Below are positions 51,213 to 60,322 of a stretch of DNA of 64,000 bases, piece after piece. Both the position numbers and the translations under genes were made by a program. Source of the DNA: Sphingopyxis panaciterrulae (GTDB lineage: Bacteria > Pseudomonadota > Alphaproteobacteria > Sphingomonadales > Sphingomonadaceae); contig NZ_JACIJH010000001.1 in the NCBI RefSeq assembly GCF_014199295.1, positions 1 through 64,000 of the forward strand. Direction: 5' to 3'. The notes under the pieces are model-generated. The model was not told the origin of the DNA. It saw only the letters and a list, made by a program, of their open reading frames with translations, and made no database searches. Within the stretch, counting starts at the first letter, position 1. The number at the start of each line of letters is the position of its first letter.

Positions 51213-51755
51213 TCAGCGCGCGACGAGCGCGCCCGCGATATGGTCGAGCTGGCGGCGGAAGCTCGCATGGTCGGGCACCGCATGGACAAGGCCGCGCGCC
51301 GTCCAGCACAGCGCCTGCGCCATGCTGCCCGCGCGCGGCACCGCCGAACCGGGTCCGCTGAGCCGGATCGCCTCCGCCATCGCCGCGACGAGCCGCCGTT
51401 CGGCCGCGCGCACCGCCTCGGACGGACGGAGTTGCATCGCCGCCACGATCTCGACCCCGTGCGGCGAGGCATGCAACGCGTCGCGGTGGCGCCCGACCCA
51501 GACATCGAGCGCGTCGGCCAGCCGGTCGGGCAGGGTGCGCGCCGGCTGCTCGATCGCGCGCAGCGCCTCGGCCAGCGATCGATCGACCAGTGCCTGCACC
51601 GCCCAGTCCGCAAGCGCGCCCTTCGATCCGAAGCGGTTGTAAAGCGACTGCCGCGACACGCCGAGCGCGCGCGCGACATCGTTCATCGACGTCCGGCGCA
51701 GCCCATAGCGCGCAAAGGTCGCGACGATCGGATCGAGGGCAAAGAAATCGGCCAT
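51213..51755 (-). CDS. TetR/AcrR family regulator
   Basis: A 180-residue repressor-like protein. The N-terminal HTH is GLRRTSMNDVARALGVSRQSLYNRFGSKGALADWAV (about residues 18-53), the standard TetR layout. The C-terminal ligand domain is unassigned (LPDRLADALDVWVGRHRDAL, RLVAAMAEAIRL, CWTARGLVHAVPDHASFRRQL). It diverges from hisN across 119 bases that include the palindromic operator at 51765-51805, so autoregulation and control of hisN are plausible. The ligand is unknown. Confidence 0.88.
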   Translation of the reverse strand: MADFFALDPIVATFARYGLRRTSMNDVARALGVSRQSLYNRFGSKGALADWAVQALVDRSLAEALRAIEQPARTLPDRLADALDVWVGRHRDALHASPHGVEIVAAMQLRPSEAVRAAERRLVAAMAEAIRLSGPGSAVPRAGSMAQALCWTARGLVHAVPDHASFRRQLDHIAGALVAR

Positions 51756-51764
51756 GCAAGGACG

Positions 51765-51805
51765 GATTTTACAATTTATTCGATATTTGTAAAAGTCGTA
51801 AAATC
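51765..51805. promoter_or_regulatory. TetR-type operator between tetR and hisN
   Basis: An AT-rich patch holds the palindrome TTTTACAA (51767-51774) and TTGTAAAA (51787-51794) with a 12-base spacer, plus a second symmetric pair GATTTTAC (51765-51772) and GTAAAATC (51798-51805). It lies 10-50 bases upstream of the TetR start, overlapping its probable promoter. This is the usual place for an autoregulatory site. Confidence 0.6.
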
Positions 51806-51874
51806 GGCATTCCAGCTTCGCGAATCGGCGGTCGAGGCTGGCGGGGGCCGCCGCGCTGCGCTAGCCCTGCCGCC

Positions 51875-52672
51875 ATGTCGCTCGAATCCGATCTCGCCCT
51901 TGCCAATCGCCTCGCCGAGGCGGCGGGCGCCGCCATCCGTCCCTTTTTCCGCGCCGCCTTTTCGCACGAGGCCAAGGCCGACGCCTCGCCGGTGACCGAG
52001 GCCGACCGCGCCGCCGAGGCGGCGATGCGCCGCCTGCTCGATGCCGAGGCGCCGCGCGACGGCATCATCGGCGAGGAATATGGCACCGAGCGCCCCGACG
52101 CATCGCGGCAGTGGGTGCTCGACCCGATCGACGGCACGGTCAGCTTCATGGCCGGCCGCCCGATCTTCGGCACGCTGATCGCGCTGCTGCAGGACGGCTG
52201 GCCGCTGCTCGGCATCATCGACCAGCCGATCAGCGGCGAGCGCTGGGTGGGCGCGGCGGGCGAGCCGACATTGTTCAACGGACGACCGGCGACGACGCGG
52301 ACCTGCCGCAGCCTCGCCGACGCGACGCTGGCAACGACGGGCCCGCAATATTTCAGCGATCACGACGGGACGCATTTCATGGCGCTCGCGGCGCAGACGT
52401 CGCACAAGCGCATGGTCTTCGGCGGCGACTGCTATAATTACGGCCTGCTGGCGAGCGGGCACCTCGACCTGGTGGTCGAGGCGGGGCTGAAGCTCCATGA
52501 TTTCGCCGCGCTCGTGCCGATCGTCGAGGGCGCGGGCGGGACGATGTGCGACTGGAACGGCGAGCCGCTGAACGCCGACAGCGCCAAGGAGAATGGGGGC
52601 CATGTCATCGCCCTGGGCGATCCGGCGCGGCTCGAGGATGTGATCGACGGGCTGGCCTGTCACCATGGATGA
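51875..52672 (+). CDS. hisN: Histidinol-phosphatase (IMPase family)
   Basis: A 265-residue magnesium-dependent phosphatase. Motif I is GEEYGTERPD, motif II is WVLDPIDGTVSFMAGRPIFGTLIALL with the DPIDGT metal site, and the C-terminal site is LKLHDFAALVPIVEGAGGTMCDW. The DxAALVPxVEGAGG pattern favours HisN (histidinol phosphate to histidinol) over inositol monophosphatase, where WDxAAG is expected; activity cannot be proven from sequence. The ATG at 51875 has no strong Shine-Dalgarno, and CTAGCCC just upstream may be a -10 of a leaderless promoter. Confidence 0.87.
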   Translation: MSLESDLALANRLAEAAGAAIRPFFRAAFSHEAKADASPVTEADRAAEAAMRRLLDAEAPRDGIIGEEYGTERPDASRQWVLDPIDGTVSFMAGRPIFGTLIALLQDGWPLLGIIDQPISGERWVGAAGEPTLFNGRPATTRTCRSLADATLATTGPQYFSDHDGTHFMALAAQTSHKRMVFGGDCYNYGLLASGHLDLVVEAGLKLHDFAALVPIVEGAGGTMCDWNGEPLNADSAKENGGHVIALGDPARLEDVIDGLACHHG

Positions 52673-52683
52673 AGGAGCGAATC

Positions 52684-53034
52684 ATGGCCTATGAAGGAAG
52701 CTGCCATTGCGGCGCGGTGACCTATACGGTCGAAGGCGACATTCCCGACACGGCGATGAGCTGCAACTGCTCGCACTGCCGGCGCAAGGGGTTCCTACTG
52801 ACCTTCGTGCCGATCGACCAATTCCGGCTGACGGGCGGCGCCGACCGGCTGACGTCGTACATGTTCAACAAGCACAATATCGACCATCAGTTCTGCGACA
52901 CATGCGGGTGCCAGAGCTTTTCGGTCGGCACCGGTCCCGACGGATCGAAGATGGCGGCGGTCAACCTGCGCTGCGTGCCCGCGGCCGACCTCGACGCGCT
53001 GACGATCCAGAAGGTCGACGGCGCGAGCTTTTGA
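52684..53034 (+). CDS. GFA family (glutathione-dependent formaldehyde-activating-like) protein
   Basis: A 116-residue zinc protein. The metal ligands are in [26 protein letters not shown] and [10 protein letters not shown], the pattern of GFA/CENP-V proteins. Only some members react with S-hydroxymethylglutathione; most have no known role. I use the ATG at 52684, with AAGGAG just upstream; the ATG at 52669 contains that Shine-Dalgarno. It follows hisN by 11 bases. Confidence 0.9.
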   Translation: MAYEGSCHCGAVTYTVEGDIPDTAMSCNCSHCRRKGFLLTFVPIDQFRLTGGADRLTSYMFNKHNIDHQFCDTCGCQSFSVGTGPDGSKMAAVNLRCVPAADLDALTIQKVDGASF

Positions 53035-53047
53035 TTTCCCGCCACGC

Positions 53048-53086
53048 TTGCATTTCGGCGCGAATCCCGCTAGGCGCGCGCCTTCC
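53048..53086 (+). promoter_or_regulatory. Promoter of rpmI-rplT with GC-rich discriminator
   Basis: TTGCAT at 53048-53053, a 17-base spacer and TAGGCG at 53071-53076, followed by CGCGCCTTCC. It matches the rpmJ promoter (23105-23143) in spacing and at 15 of 16 positions from the -10 through the discriminator. A leader of about 75 bases follows. Confidence 0.6.
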
Positions 53087-53152
53087 GATTGTGTCGGCTG
53101 GCTGAAAGGGCTGCCAGGCCGATACCAAAGCGGACTTCCAAAGGAGACGAAA

Positions 53153-53356
53153 ATGCCCAAGCTCAAGACCAAGAGCGGTGTGAAGAAACGCTTCAAATTC
53201 ACCGCCTCGGGCAAGGTGAAGCACGGCGTCGCCGGCAAGCGCCACCGCCTGATTTCGCATAACGCCAAATATATCCGCACCAACCGCGGCACCAGCGTGC
53301 TCAGCGATTCGGACGCGGCCCATGTGCGCCTCTGGGCGCCCTATGGCCTGAAGTAA
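53153..53356 (+). CDS. rpmI: 50S ribosomal protein L35
   Basis: A 67-residue basic protein with the L35 start [23 protein letters not shown], a middle segment [18 protein letters not shown], and the end [22 protein letters not shown] precedes the ATG. infC, usually upstream, is absent here; rplT follows 14 bases later, as usual. Confidence 0.97.
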   Translation: MPKLKTKSGVKKRFKFTASGKVKHGVAGKRHRLISHNAKYIRTNRGTSVLSDSDAAHVRLWAPYGLK

Positions 53357-53370
53357 GGAGCGCCTGACCC

Positions 53371-53736
53371 ATGTCCCGTATCAAACGCGGCACGACCACG
53401 CGCGCCAAGCACAACCGCATCCTCGATGCGGCGAAGGGCTATTACGGCCGCCGCAAGAACACCATTCGCATCGCCAAGCAGGCGGTCGAGAAGGCCGGGC
53501 AATACGCCTATCGCGACCGCAAGGTGAAGAAGCGGAATTTCCGCGCCCTGTGGATCCAGCGCATCAACGCCGCGGTCCGCGCCGAGGGCCTGACCTATTC
53601 GCAGTTCATGCACGGCGTGAAGCTTGCCGGCATCGAACTCGACCGCAAGGTGATGGCCGACCTCGCGATGAACGAGGGAGCCGTGTTCGCTTCGATCATC
53701 GAGCAGGCGAAGAAGGCGCTGCCCAAGGCCGCCTGA
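53371..53736 (+). CDS. rplT: 50S ribosomal protein L20
   Basis: A 121-residue rRNA-binding protein: [70 protein letters not shown]. The C-terminal globular part follows ([17 protein letters not shown]). L20 also represses rpmI-rplT translation in E. coli; no matching RNA fold is evident here. In many bacteria rplT precedes pheST, as here, with an AraC gene in between. A strong terminator lies 25 bases downstream. Confidence 0.97.
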   Translation: MSRIKRGTTTRAKHNRILDAAKGYYGRRKNTIRIAKQAVEKAGQYAYRDRKVKKRNFRALWIQRINAAVRAEGLTYSQFMHGVKLAGIELDRKVMADLAMNEGAVFASIIEQAKKALPKAA

Positions 53737-54038
53737 CGCCGCCGGCATCGACCAGACAAAGGGGCGGCCTCCGCAAGGAGCGCCGCCCTTTTTCGTATCC
53801 GCCCGGCCGGCCGCAAAGAGAGACGGCGCCGGCGGCCAAGGCCTCCCGCGCCGTCTCGACGGTGATCCGAAGGAGTCACCGTCCCCTCCCTCCGAACCGG
53901 TTAGCCGTGGGTCGCAGAAAGCTGACGGCCGGCGGAAGTGTCCCCACACTGTGGCACAAGATGGTACCGACAGACGGTGACATATAGCGTCATGTCGATG
54001 ACAAAAATTGTAAGAAGCCGACACCGGCCGATCCCAGC
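53737..54038. other. Intergenic region between rplT and the AraC gene
   Basis: These 302 bases contain the rplT terminator (53762-53795), two further stem-loops (53820-53882), a CCTCC-rich stretch (53884-53893), and, closer to the AraC gene, the palindromes CCACACTGTGG (about 53944-53954) and TGAC-N7-GTCA (53978-53992). No gene is visible. The last two sites may belong to the AraC promoter; the stem-loops are unexplained. Confidence 0.5.
53762..53795 (+). terminator. Rho-independent terminator of rpmI-rplT
   Basis: GGGCGGC-CTCC-GCAA-GGAG-C-GCCGCCC forms a long stem with a single bulge and a GCAA tetraloop, followed by TTTTTCG. It lies 25 bases after the rplT stop. Confidence 0.88.
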
Positions 54039-54986
54039 ATGTTGTTTTTTTGCGCGAAGCCTTGCAGACTCGGCGCGATGACCGTGGGGGATCGAAGCGG
54101 CGGGCCCGACACCGCGACGCGCGTGGCGACGCGCTTCTTTCCGGTGTCCGCGGCGCTGCGCCCTTACGCCAGCATCATCTATCTGACCGAGATCGACGCG
54201 CCGCCCGGCGCCCGGGTCGAGGATGTCCTGCATCCCGAATGGGCGAATCTGCGCTTCATCGCCGGCGAGGCGCCGCTGGCGGCGATCGGTAACGCGGCGC
54301 CCGTGCCCGCGCCGGCTTTCATCGCCGCCGGCCCCACCAGCCGCGCAACCTATTTCGCCGCCGGCCCGATGCGGGCCTGGGGCATCGGCATCCTGCCGGC
54401 GGGCTGGGCCCGCTATGTGCCGATTCCGGCGGAAGCGCTCGCCGACCGCTTCTGCGACGGCGCCGCGCATCCGGCCTTCGCCGCGCTCGCTCCGCTGGGA
54501 GAGGCCTTGCGCGCGATCGAGGATGCCGAGGCGGCCGCGCGCGCGATCGACGATCATTTCGTCGCCTTGCTGGCCAGCGCGCCGCGCGACGATCCCATGA
54601 TCGGCAAGGCGCATGCCGCCCTTCTCGATGAGGAGCTCGCCAGCGTCGGCCACCTCGCGGACAAGCTCGGCCTGTCCGAACGCTCGGTCGAGCGGCTCAG
54701 CCGACGCGCCTTCGGCTTTCCGCCCAAGCTGCTGCTTCGCCGCCAGCGCTTCCTGCGCAGCCTCGCGCGCTTCATGCTCGATCCGTCGATGGCGTGGACC
54801 GCGACGCTCGACCATCATTATTACGACCAGGCGCAGTTCATCCGCGACTTCCAACGCTTCATGGGGATGAGGCCCGGCGTCTATGCTGCGCGCCCGAAGC
54901 CGATCCTCGGCGCCGCCGCGCTCGCCCGCGCCGCCGCGGCCGGCGAAGCCGTGCAGGGTCTGCACAAACCCCAAGGACAGGGTTGA
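54039..54986 (+). CDS. AraC family transcriptional regulator
   Basis: A 315-residue regulator with a C-terminal AraC HTH domain: ASVGHLADKLGLSERSVERLSRRAFGFPPKLLLRRQRFLRSLARFM is the first HTH, and DHHYYDQAQFIRDFQRFMGMRPGVY is the second. The N-terminal 180 residues resemble the sensor half of the DUF6597 group (FFPVSAALRPYASIIYLTEI). The ligand is unknown. The ATG at 54039 has no clear Shine-Dalgarno; the ATG at 54078 (302 residues) is an equal alternative. It sits between rplT and pheS, which are usually neighbours, so it appears inserted. Confidence 0.85.
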   Translation: MLFFCAKPCRLGAMTVGDRSGGPDTATRVATRFFPVSAALRPYASIIYLTEIDAPPGARVEDVLHPEWANLRFIAGEAPLAAIGNAAPVPAPAFIAAGPTSRATYFAAGPMRAWGIGILPAGWARYVPIPAEALADRFCDGAAHPAFAALAPLGEALRAIEDAEAAARAIDDHFVALLASAPRDDPMIGKAHAALLDEELASVGHLADKLGLSERSVERLSRRAFGFPPKLLLRRQRFLRSLARFMLDPSMAWTATLDHHYYDQAQFIRDFQRFMGMRPGVYAARPKPILGAAALARAAAAGEAVQGLHKPQGQG

Positions 54987-55115
54987 CCCGTCGGGCCGCT
55001 TCGGTGCAAGCGGCGGCGGGGCAGACGCGGGTTTTCCGCCGCCGGCAGCCTGACAGGCAAGGAACACAGACAGCGGCGGCGCGCCCGGCGACCCGCCGCC
55101 GCAGGACGAACGACG

Positions 55116-56249
55116 ATGAGCGATTATCCGGCCATGCAGGCCCGGCTGTTGGCCGATATAGACAGCGCCGCCGATCTCGATGCGCTCGAGGCGCTGCGCG
55201 TCGCCGCGCTCGGCAAGGCGGGCGGCGTGTCGGCGCTGCTCAAGACGCTGGGCGGCATGAGCCCGGAAGAGCGGCAGGTCGAGGGGCCGCGCATCCACGC
55301 GCTGCGCGAAGCGGTGACCGGGGCGATCGCGGGGCGCAAGGCGGCGCTCGAAGCCGCGGCGCTGGAGGCGAAGCTCGCCGCCGAACGGCTCGACATGACG
55401 CTGCCGGCCGATGCGGCGCCCAGGGGCAGCGTCCACCCGGTCAGCCAGGTCATGGACGAACTCGCCGAAATCTTCGCCGACATGGGCTTCGCGGTCGCGA
55501 CCGGACCCGAGATCGAGGACGACTGGCACAATTTCACCGCGCTCAACATTCCGGAGACGCATCCGGCGCGGGCGATGCACGACACCTTCTATTTCCCGTC
55601 GCAGATGAACGACGCCGACACCCGTTCCATTCCTGGAGAGGGTCGGACAGAGCGCCGGGCGATGCTGCTGCGCACCCATACCTCACCGGTGCAGATCCGC
55701 ACGATGATGAGCGAGGCGCCGCCGATCCGCATCATCGCGCCGGGGCGCGTCTACCGAAGCGACAGCGACGCGACGCACACGCCGATGTTCCACCAGATCG
55801 AAGGGCTGGTCATCGACCGCGGCATCCATATGGGGCATCTCAAATGGACGCTGGAGACCTTCCTCAAGGCCTATTTCGAACGCGACGACATCGTGCTGCG
55901 GCTGCGCCCCAGCTATTTCCCCTTCACCGAGCCGTCGGCGGAGGTCGATGTCGGCTATGCCCAGGAAAAGGGGCGGCGCATCGTCGGCGGCCATGGCGAC
56001 GACGAGGGCCATGCCTGGATGGAACTGCTCGGCAGCGGCATGGTCCACCCGCGCGTCATCGCGAACTGCGGGCTCGACCCCGCCGAATGGCAGGGCTTCG
56101 CCTTCGGGGTCGGGGTCGACCGGCTGGCGATGCTGAAATATGGCATGGACGACCTGCGCGCCTTTTTCGACGGCGATCTGCGCTGGCTGGCCCATTACGG
56201 GTTCGGCGCGCTGTCGCAGCCGACGCTGAGCGGGGGGATTTCGGCATGA
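55116..56249 (+). CDS. pheS: Phenylalanyl-tRNA synthetase alpha subunit
   Basis: A 377-residue class II synthetase subunit, working as a tetramer with PheT. Landmarks are the coiled-coil N-terminus, [36 protein letters not shown], motif 2-like [33 protein letters not shown], and motif 3 [22 protein letters not shown]. Residues 168-182 (near [16 protein letters not shown]) add a loop compared with the usual FYFPxxxLLRTHTS run, and codons 170-179 are atypical for this genome. The stop overlaps the pheT start (ATGA). Confidence 0.96.
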   Translation: MSDYPAMQARLLADIDSAADLDALEALRVAALGKAGGVSALLKTLGGMSPEERQVEGPRIHALREAVTGAIAGRKAALEAAALEAKLAAERLDMTLPADAAPRGSVHPVSQVMDELAEIFADMGFAVATGPEIEDDWHNFTALNIPETHPARAMHDTFYFPSQMNDADTRSIPGEGRTERRAMLLRTHTSPVQIRTMMSEAPPIRIIAPGRVYRSDSDATHTPMFHQIEGLVIDRGIHMGHLKWTLETFLKAYFERDDIVLRLRPSYFPFTEPSAEVDVGYAQEKGRRIVGGHGDDEGHAWMELLGSGMVHPRVIANCGLDPAEWQGFAFGVGVDRLAMLKYGMDDLRAFFDGDLRWLAHYGFGALSQPTLSGGISA

Positions 56250-58630
56250 AGATCACCCTCGACTGGCTGAAAGAGCATCTGGATGGCGGTTTCACGGTCG
56301 CCGATGTCGTCGCCACGCTCAATCGCATCGGCCACGAAGTCGAAGATGTCGAGAATCCGGCCGAGCGGCTGGCCGGTTTTCGCGTCGCAAAGGTGCTGAC
56401 CGCCGAGAAGCATCCGCAGGCCGACAAATTGCAGGTGCTGACCGTCGATACGGGCGACGGCGGCGCGCCGCTGCAGGTCGTGTGCGGCGCCCCCAATGCG
56501 CGCGCCGGCCTCGTCGGCGTGCTCGGCCTGCCCGGCGCGGTGGTGCCCGCGAACGGGATGGAGCTCAAGGTTTCCGCGATCCGCGGCGTGGAATCGAACG
56601 GCATGATGTGTTCGGTGCGCGAGCTCGAACTGGGCGACGAGCATGACGGCATCATCGAGCTGCCCGCCGACGCGCCCGTCGGCACCGCCTTCGCCGACTA
56701 TGCCGGGCGCGGCGATCCGGTGATCGACATTTCGATCACCCCGAACCGGCAGGACTGCATGGGCGTGCGCGGCATCGCGCGCGACCTGGCCGCCGCCGGG
56801 CTCGGCACGCTGAAACCGCTCGCCGTGCCCGCGATCGAGGGCGAAGGCGCCCCCGCGACCGACATCGCCACCCACGACCCCGAGGGCTGCCCCGCCTTCT
56901 ATGGCCGCACCATTTCGGGCGTGACCAACGGCAGCGCGCCCGAGTGGATGCGCCGCCGGCTGGAGGCGATCGGGCAGCGGTCGATTTCCGCCCTCGTCGA
57001 CATCAGCAATTATGTGATGTTCGACCTCGGCCGCCCGAGCCATATCTACGACCGCGCCACGCTGACCGGCGCGCTCGTCGCGCGGCGCGCGGTCGACGGC
57101 GAGACGGTCACCGCGCTCAACGGCAAGGATTACACGCTCACCGACGCGATGACGGTGATCGCCGACGACGCGGGCGTCCACGACATCGCCGGCATCATGG
57201 GCGGCGAGCATAGCGGGTGCAGCGAGACGACGACCGACATCCTGCTGGAGATCGCCTGGTTCACCCCCGAGCGGATCGCGCTGACCGGGCAGGCACTCGG
57301 CCTTGCCAGCGACGCGCGCAGCCGCTTCGAACGTGGGGTCGATCCGGCCTTCCTCGATGCGGCGACTGCGATCGTCACCGGTCATATCCTGGCGATCTGC
57401 GGCGGCACGCCTTCCACCGTCGCGCGCGCCGGCACCCCGCCGGTCGAGACGCGGTCGATCGCCTACGACCCGGCGCTCGCCGAGACGCTCGGCGGCATCG
57501 CGATTCCGGCCGAACGCCAGCAGGCCATTCTCGAAGCGCTCGGCTTCGCGGTCGAGACCGGGACGCCGTGGCACGTCGCGGTGCCGAGCTGGCGCCGCGA
57601 CATGGACGGCCCGGCCGATGTGGTCGAGGAGGTCGCGCGTATCCACGGCTTCGACGCCATCCCCTCGACCCCGCTGCCGCGCACCGACGGGGTCGCGAAG
57701 CCGACCGCGACCGCCGAGCAGCTTCTCGAACGCCGGCTGCGCCGCGCCGCCGCGGCGGCGGGCTTTCACGAAGCGGTGACGTGGAGCTTCGTGTCCGAGC
57801 GCGAGGCGGCGCCCTTCGGCGGCGGCGCGTGGAGCCTGGCCAACCCGATCAGCGAGGAGCTGAAAGTCATGCGCCCCTCGCTGCTGCCCGGCCTGTTGTC
57901 GGCAGCGGCGCGCAACGTCCACCGCGGCGCGGACAGCATCCGCCTGTTCGAGATCGGCCGCCGCTATCTGGCCGACGCCGAGCGTCCGACGCTGGCGCTG
58001 CTGATGGCGGGCGACAAAAGCGCGCGCGGCTGGCAGGCGGGCAAGGCGGCGCCATTCGACGCCTTCGACGCCAAGGCGGCGGCGCTGGCGCTGCTCGACG
58101 CCGCAGGGGCGCCCGCCGACCGGTTGCAGGTGATGGAGGCGGTGAGCGAAGGCGCGATCTGGCATCCCGGCCAGTCGGCGACGCTGCGGCTCGGCCCCAA
58201 GGCGGTGCTGGCCGAATTCGGTGCGCTGCACCCGGCTCTGACGCGGCATTTCGACGTCGACGGTCCGGCGATGGCGGTGCAGATCTTCCTCGACGCGATT
58301 CCCGCGAAGCGCGCGAGCGGCCCGGCACGCGCGGCTTTCGCACCGCCGGCGCTGCAATCGGTGCGCCGCGACTTCGCCTTCCTCGCCCCCGAGGGCCTGG
58401 CGGCCGCCGACCTCGTTCGCGCGATTCGCGGTGCCGACAAGGCAAGCATCGTCGATGCGCGCCTGTTCGACCGCTTCGCGGGGGCCGGCGTCCCCGACGG
58501 GCAGCTCAGCCTGGCGGTCGAGGTCGAATTGCAGCCGCATGCGCAAAGCTTCACCGACGTCGAGCTGAAAGCGATCGCCGACAAGGTCATCGCTGCGGCG
58601 GCGAAGCTGGGGGCAGTGCTGCGGGGTTAG
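56246..58630 (+). CDS. pheT: Phenylalanyl-tRNA synthetase beta subunit
   Basis: A 794-residue subunit. The EMAP-like tRNA-binding domain follows [12 protein letters not shown] ([17 protein letters not shown]). Then come the B3/B4 editing domain ([18 protein letters not shown]), the B5 domain ([23 protein letters not shown]), the catalytic-like core ([29 protein letters not shown]), and the C-terminal ferredoxin-like anticodon-binding domain ([14 protein letters not shown]...[22 protein letters not shown]). Length is normal. It starts within the pheS stop codon. Confidence 0.97.
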   Translation: MKITLDWLKEHLDGGFTVADVVATLNRIGHEVEDVENPAERLAGFRVAKVLTAEKHPQADKLQVLTVDTGDGGAPLQVVCGAPNARAGLVGVLGLPGAVVPANGMELKVSAIRGVESNGMMCSVRELELGDEHDGIIELPADAPVGTAFADYAGRGDPVIDISITPNRQDCMGVRGIARDLAAAGLGTLKPLAVPAIEGEGAPATDIATHDPEGCPAFYGRTISGVTNGSAPEWMRRRLEAIGQRSISALVDISNYVMFDLGRPSHIYDRATLTGALVARRAVDGETVTALNGKDYTLTDAMTVIADDAGVHDIAGIMGGEHSGCSETTTDILLEIAWFTPERIALTGQALGLASDARSRFERGVDPAFLDAATAIVTGHILAICGGTPSTVARAGTPPVETRSIAYDPALAETLGGIAIPAERQQAILEALGFAVETGTPWHVAVPSWRRDMDGPADVVEEVARIHGFDAIPSTPLPRTDGVAKPTATAEQLLERRLRRAAAAAGFHEAVTWSFVSEREAAPFGGGAWSLANPISEELKVMRPSLLPGLLSAAARNVHRGADSIRLFEIGRRYLADAERPTLALLMAGDKSARGWQAGKAAPFDAFDAKAAALALLDAAGAPADRLQVMEAVSEGAIWHPGQSATLRLGPKAVLAEFGALHPALTRHFDVDGPAMAVQIFLDAIPAKRASGPARAAFAPPALQSVRRDFAFLAPEGLAAADLVRAIRGADKASIVDARLFDRFAGAGVPDGQLSLAVEVELQPHAQSFTDVELKAIADKVIAAAAKLGAVLRG

Positions 58631-58988
58631 GGCGGCGAGCCTTGATCTGACCCGTTCGCCCCCGCCTCCGCGGGAGCAGGCTCTGAGCTTGTCGAAGCCT
58701 GTCCCGAGCGCCTGCAAGGCAGTCGAAGGGGGCCGTTCTTTCTTTCAGCGCCGCAAGAAGAAGGACAGTGCTTCGACAAGCTCAGCACGAACGGAAGAAA
58801 GGGTGATGCAGATTTATGGCTCGCTGCTCTAGGGAGCGGGTGACGCTCTCTCCCCTTCAGGGGAGAGATACGAAGGCTTGCGAGGCCTGAGGTTGTCGAA
58901 GGGCTGGCTTTGCCAAAGTTGAGGGGGGTAGCAGGCGCTTTTCCCTTCTCCAGGCGGCGCTAGCTCGTGCCCTGATATACGACAACCC
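58631..58988. other. Repeat-filled intergenic region between pheT and the L,D-transpeptidase gene
   Basis: These 358 bases lie between convergent genes. They hold the palindromic element at 58652-58794, a separate nine-base palindrome CTCTCCCCT / AGGGGAGAG at 58848-58867, and a partial copy of the TTGTCGAAG arm near 58893-58901. I see no gene or obvious terminator with a U-tract; the repeats themselves may end transcription. Confidence 0.65.
58652..58794. repeat. Palindromic repeat, TGAGCTTGTCGAAGC family
   Basis: TGAGCTTGTCGAAGC at 58684-58698 is the exact complement of 58770-58784. Outer arms CCGTTCG (58652-58658) and CGAACGG (58788-58794) extend the structure with gaps. A smaller GCCTCCGCGGGAGC hairpin lies inside the left part. 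This is a widely known sphingomonad repeat type. Confidence 0.75.
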
Positions 58989-60305
58989 CTACCCATCGCG
59001 CCCGTAGACATCCTTCCGGAACGCCACGCCGCCGTCCACCGCGACGGCGGTGAAATAGGTCAGATAGACGGGCACGCCGACAGGCAACGGCACCGCCTGT
59101 TCGGGGGCCTTGCCCTTGGCCCGCAGCGGCTTCTGGAACAGCCAGCGGCCGAGTTCGGATGCCTTTTCCAGCCGGATGCAGCCGTTGCTGAAATGGCGGT
59201 CGTCCTTCTGGAACAGCGCGCGGTCGGGGGTGTCGTGGAGGTAGATGCCTTCCCGGTTCGGAAACAGGAATTTGACCTTGCCCATCGAATTATGGCTGCC
59301 GGGCAGTTCGCGCAGGCGGAGTAGCTGCCGTCCCGCGGCGACCGCCTGCCAGTCGATTTCAGAGGATGACAGCTTGCGTGGGTTCGGTCCCCAGTCGGAC
59401 AGCGCCTCCATGTGCAGCGACTTGAGGCTGCGACCCGCCAGCACCTTGGGCGCGATGCTGCGCTGGGCCAGATAGTCGGGGACATTCCAATAGGGGTTCA
59501 GGATCGCCCACTGGATCGTGCCGGCGAGCATCGGCGTCTGGGTTTCGGCCGCGCCGACGACGACGCGCATCGATCCTTCGCGCTTGCCGCCGCCATAATA
59601 GTACAGCCGGCCCGACGAGGCATCGACGACGATATGGTGGGTCCAGGGTCCGGGCAGGATGCGCGCCCGGTCGAGGTTGAGCGCGATCCGGTCGAGCGCC
59701 TGTTCCGACGCGCCGCGAGCGCGCGCATCGCCCATCAGGCGGCGGAGGCGGACATAATGTTCGCTCATCCAGCCCATGTTCGCCATATAGGCGTCGAAAT
59801 CCTTGGGAAAGGCGGCGGCGCGCAGCACGGCCTGGGTGTCGGGCCGCTTCGCCTTCAACGCCTTGTCGGCCCAGATCATGCCGACGTCGCGCGGGCGGCG
59901 CTGGTCGCGGACATAGCGTGCGAAGCCCTTGGACAGCGCCAGCTCGGCACGCGCCAGCGCCCCGGCATCGCCGCCCTTCGCCGCGGCGAGCGCCGCGCGC
60001 AGGTCGCCGGGATCGTAGGAAGCGGGTTTGAGGCCGTCGAGCCGCGCCGACTCGATATAGCCAAGCAGGCTCTGCGCCGCCGCGACGATCCGGCCCGAAC
60101 GCACCCACAGCGGTCGATAGCCGCGTTCGGCGTAGAAGCGCTTGATGTCGCCCCTCGCCTCGTCGCGCAGGATCAGCGCGACCGCGTCGTCGATGGGAAT
60201 CGCCGCATATTGCGCCGCTCGTGCGTCGGCGGCCAGCGCGGGCGCGCCGAAAACCGGCGCGCCCGCGAGAATCAGGAACGCAAGGGGAAGGCAGCGGCGC
60301 CGCAT
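58989..60305 (-). CDS. L,D-transpeptidase (YcbB/LdtD-like)
   Basis: A 438-residue exported protein with signal peptide MRRRCLPLAFLILAGAPVFGAPALA. Next come a helical region with a peptidoglycan-binding-like part (YAERGYRPLWVRSGRIVAAAQSLLGYIESARLDGLKP) and the YkuD catalytic domain. The active site reads IYLHDTPDRALFQKDDRHFSNGCIRLEKASELG, with the catalytic Cys in SNGCIRLE and the conserved His in LHDTP. Such enzymes make 3-3 crosslinks in peptidoglycan or attach lipoproteins. SNGC replaces the commoner SHGC. The start is the ATG at 60305 with AAGGGGGG upstream. Confidence 0.92.
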   Translation of the reverse strand: MRRRCLPLAFLILAGAPVFGAPALAADARAAQYAAIPIDDAVALILRDEARGDIKRFYAERGYRPLWVRSGRIVAAAQSLLGYIESARLDGLKPASYDPGDLRAALAAAKGGDAGALARAELALSKGFARYVRDQRRPRDVGMIWADKALKAKRPDTQAVLRAAAFPKDFDAYMANMGWMSEHYVRLRRLMGDARARGASEQALDRIALNLDRARILPGPWTHHIVVDASSGRLYYYGGGKREGSMRVVVGAAETQTPMLAGTIQWAILNPYWNVPDYLAQRSIAPKVLAGRSLKSLHMEALSDWGPNPRKLSSSEIDWQAVAAGRQLLRLRELPGSHNSMGKVKFLFPNREGIYLHDTPDRALFQKDDRHFSNGCIRLEKASELGRWLFQKPLRAKGKAPEQAVPLPVGVPVYLTYFTAVAVDGGVAFRKDVYGRDG

Positions 60306-60322
60306 TCCCCCCTTGCGAGGAA

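Noticed and set aside
54994..55110. Attenuator or T-box upstream of pheST
   Set aside because: GC-rich stems exist, but there is no Phe-rich leader peptide, no U-tract and no T-box sequence.
58989..60305. L,D-transpeptidase inactivated by loss of the SHGC histidine
   Set aside because: The YcbB branch naturally varies at this position; the catalytic Cys, the following Arg and the LHDTP histidine are all present.
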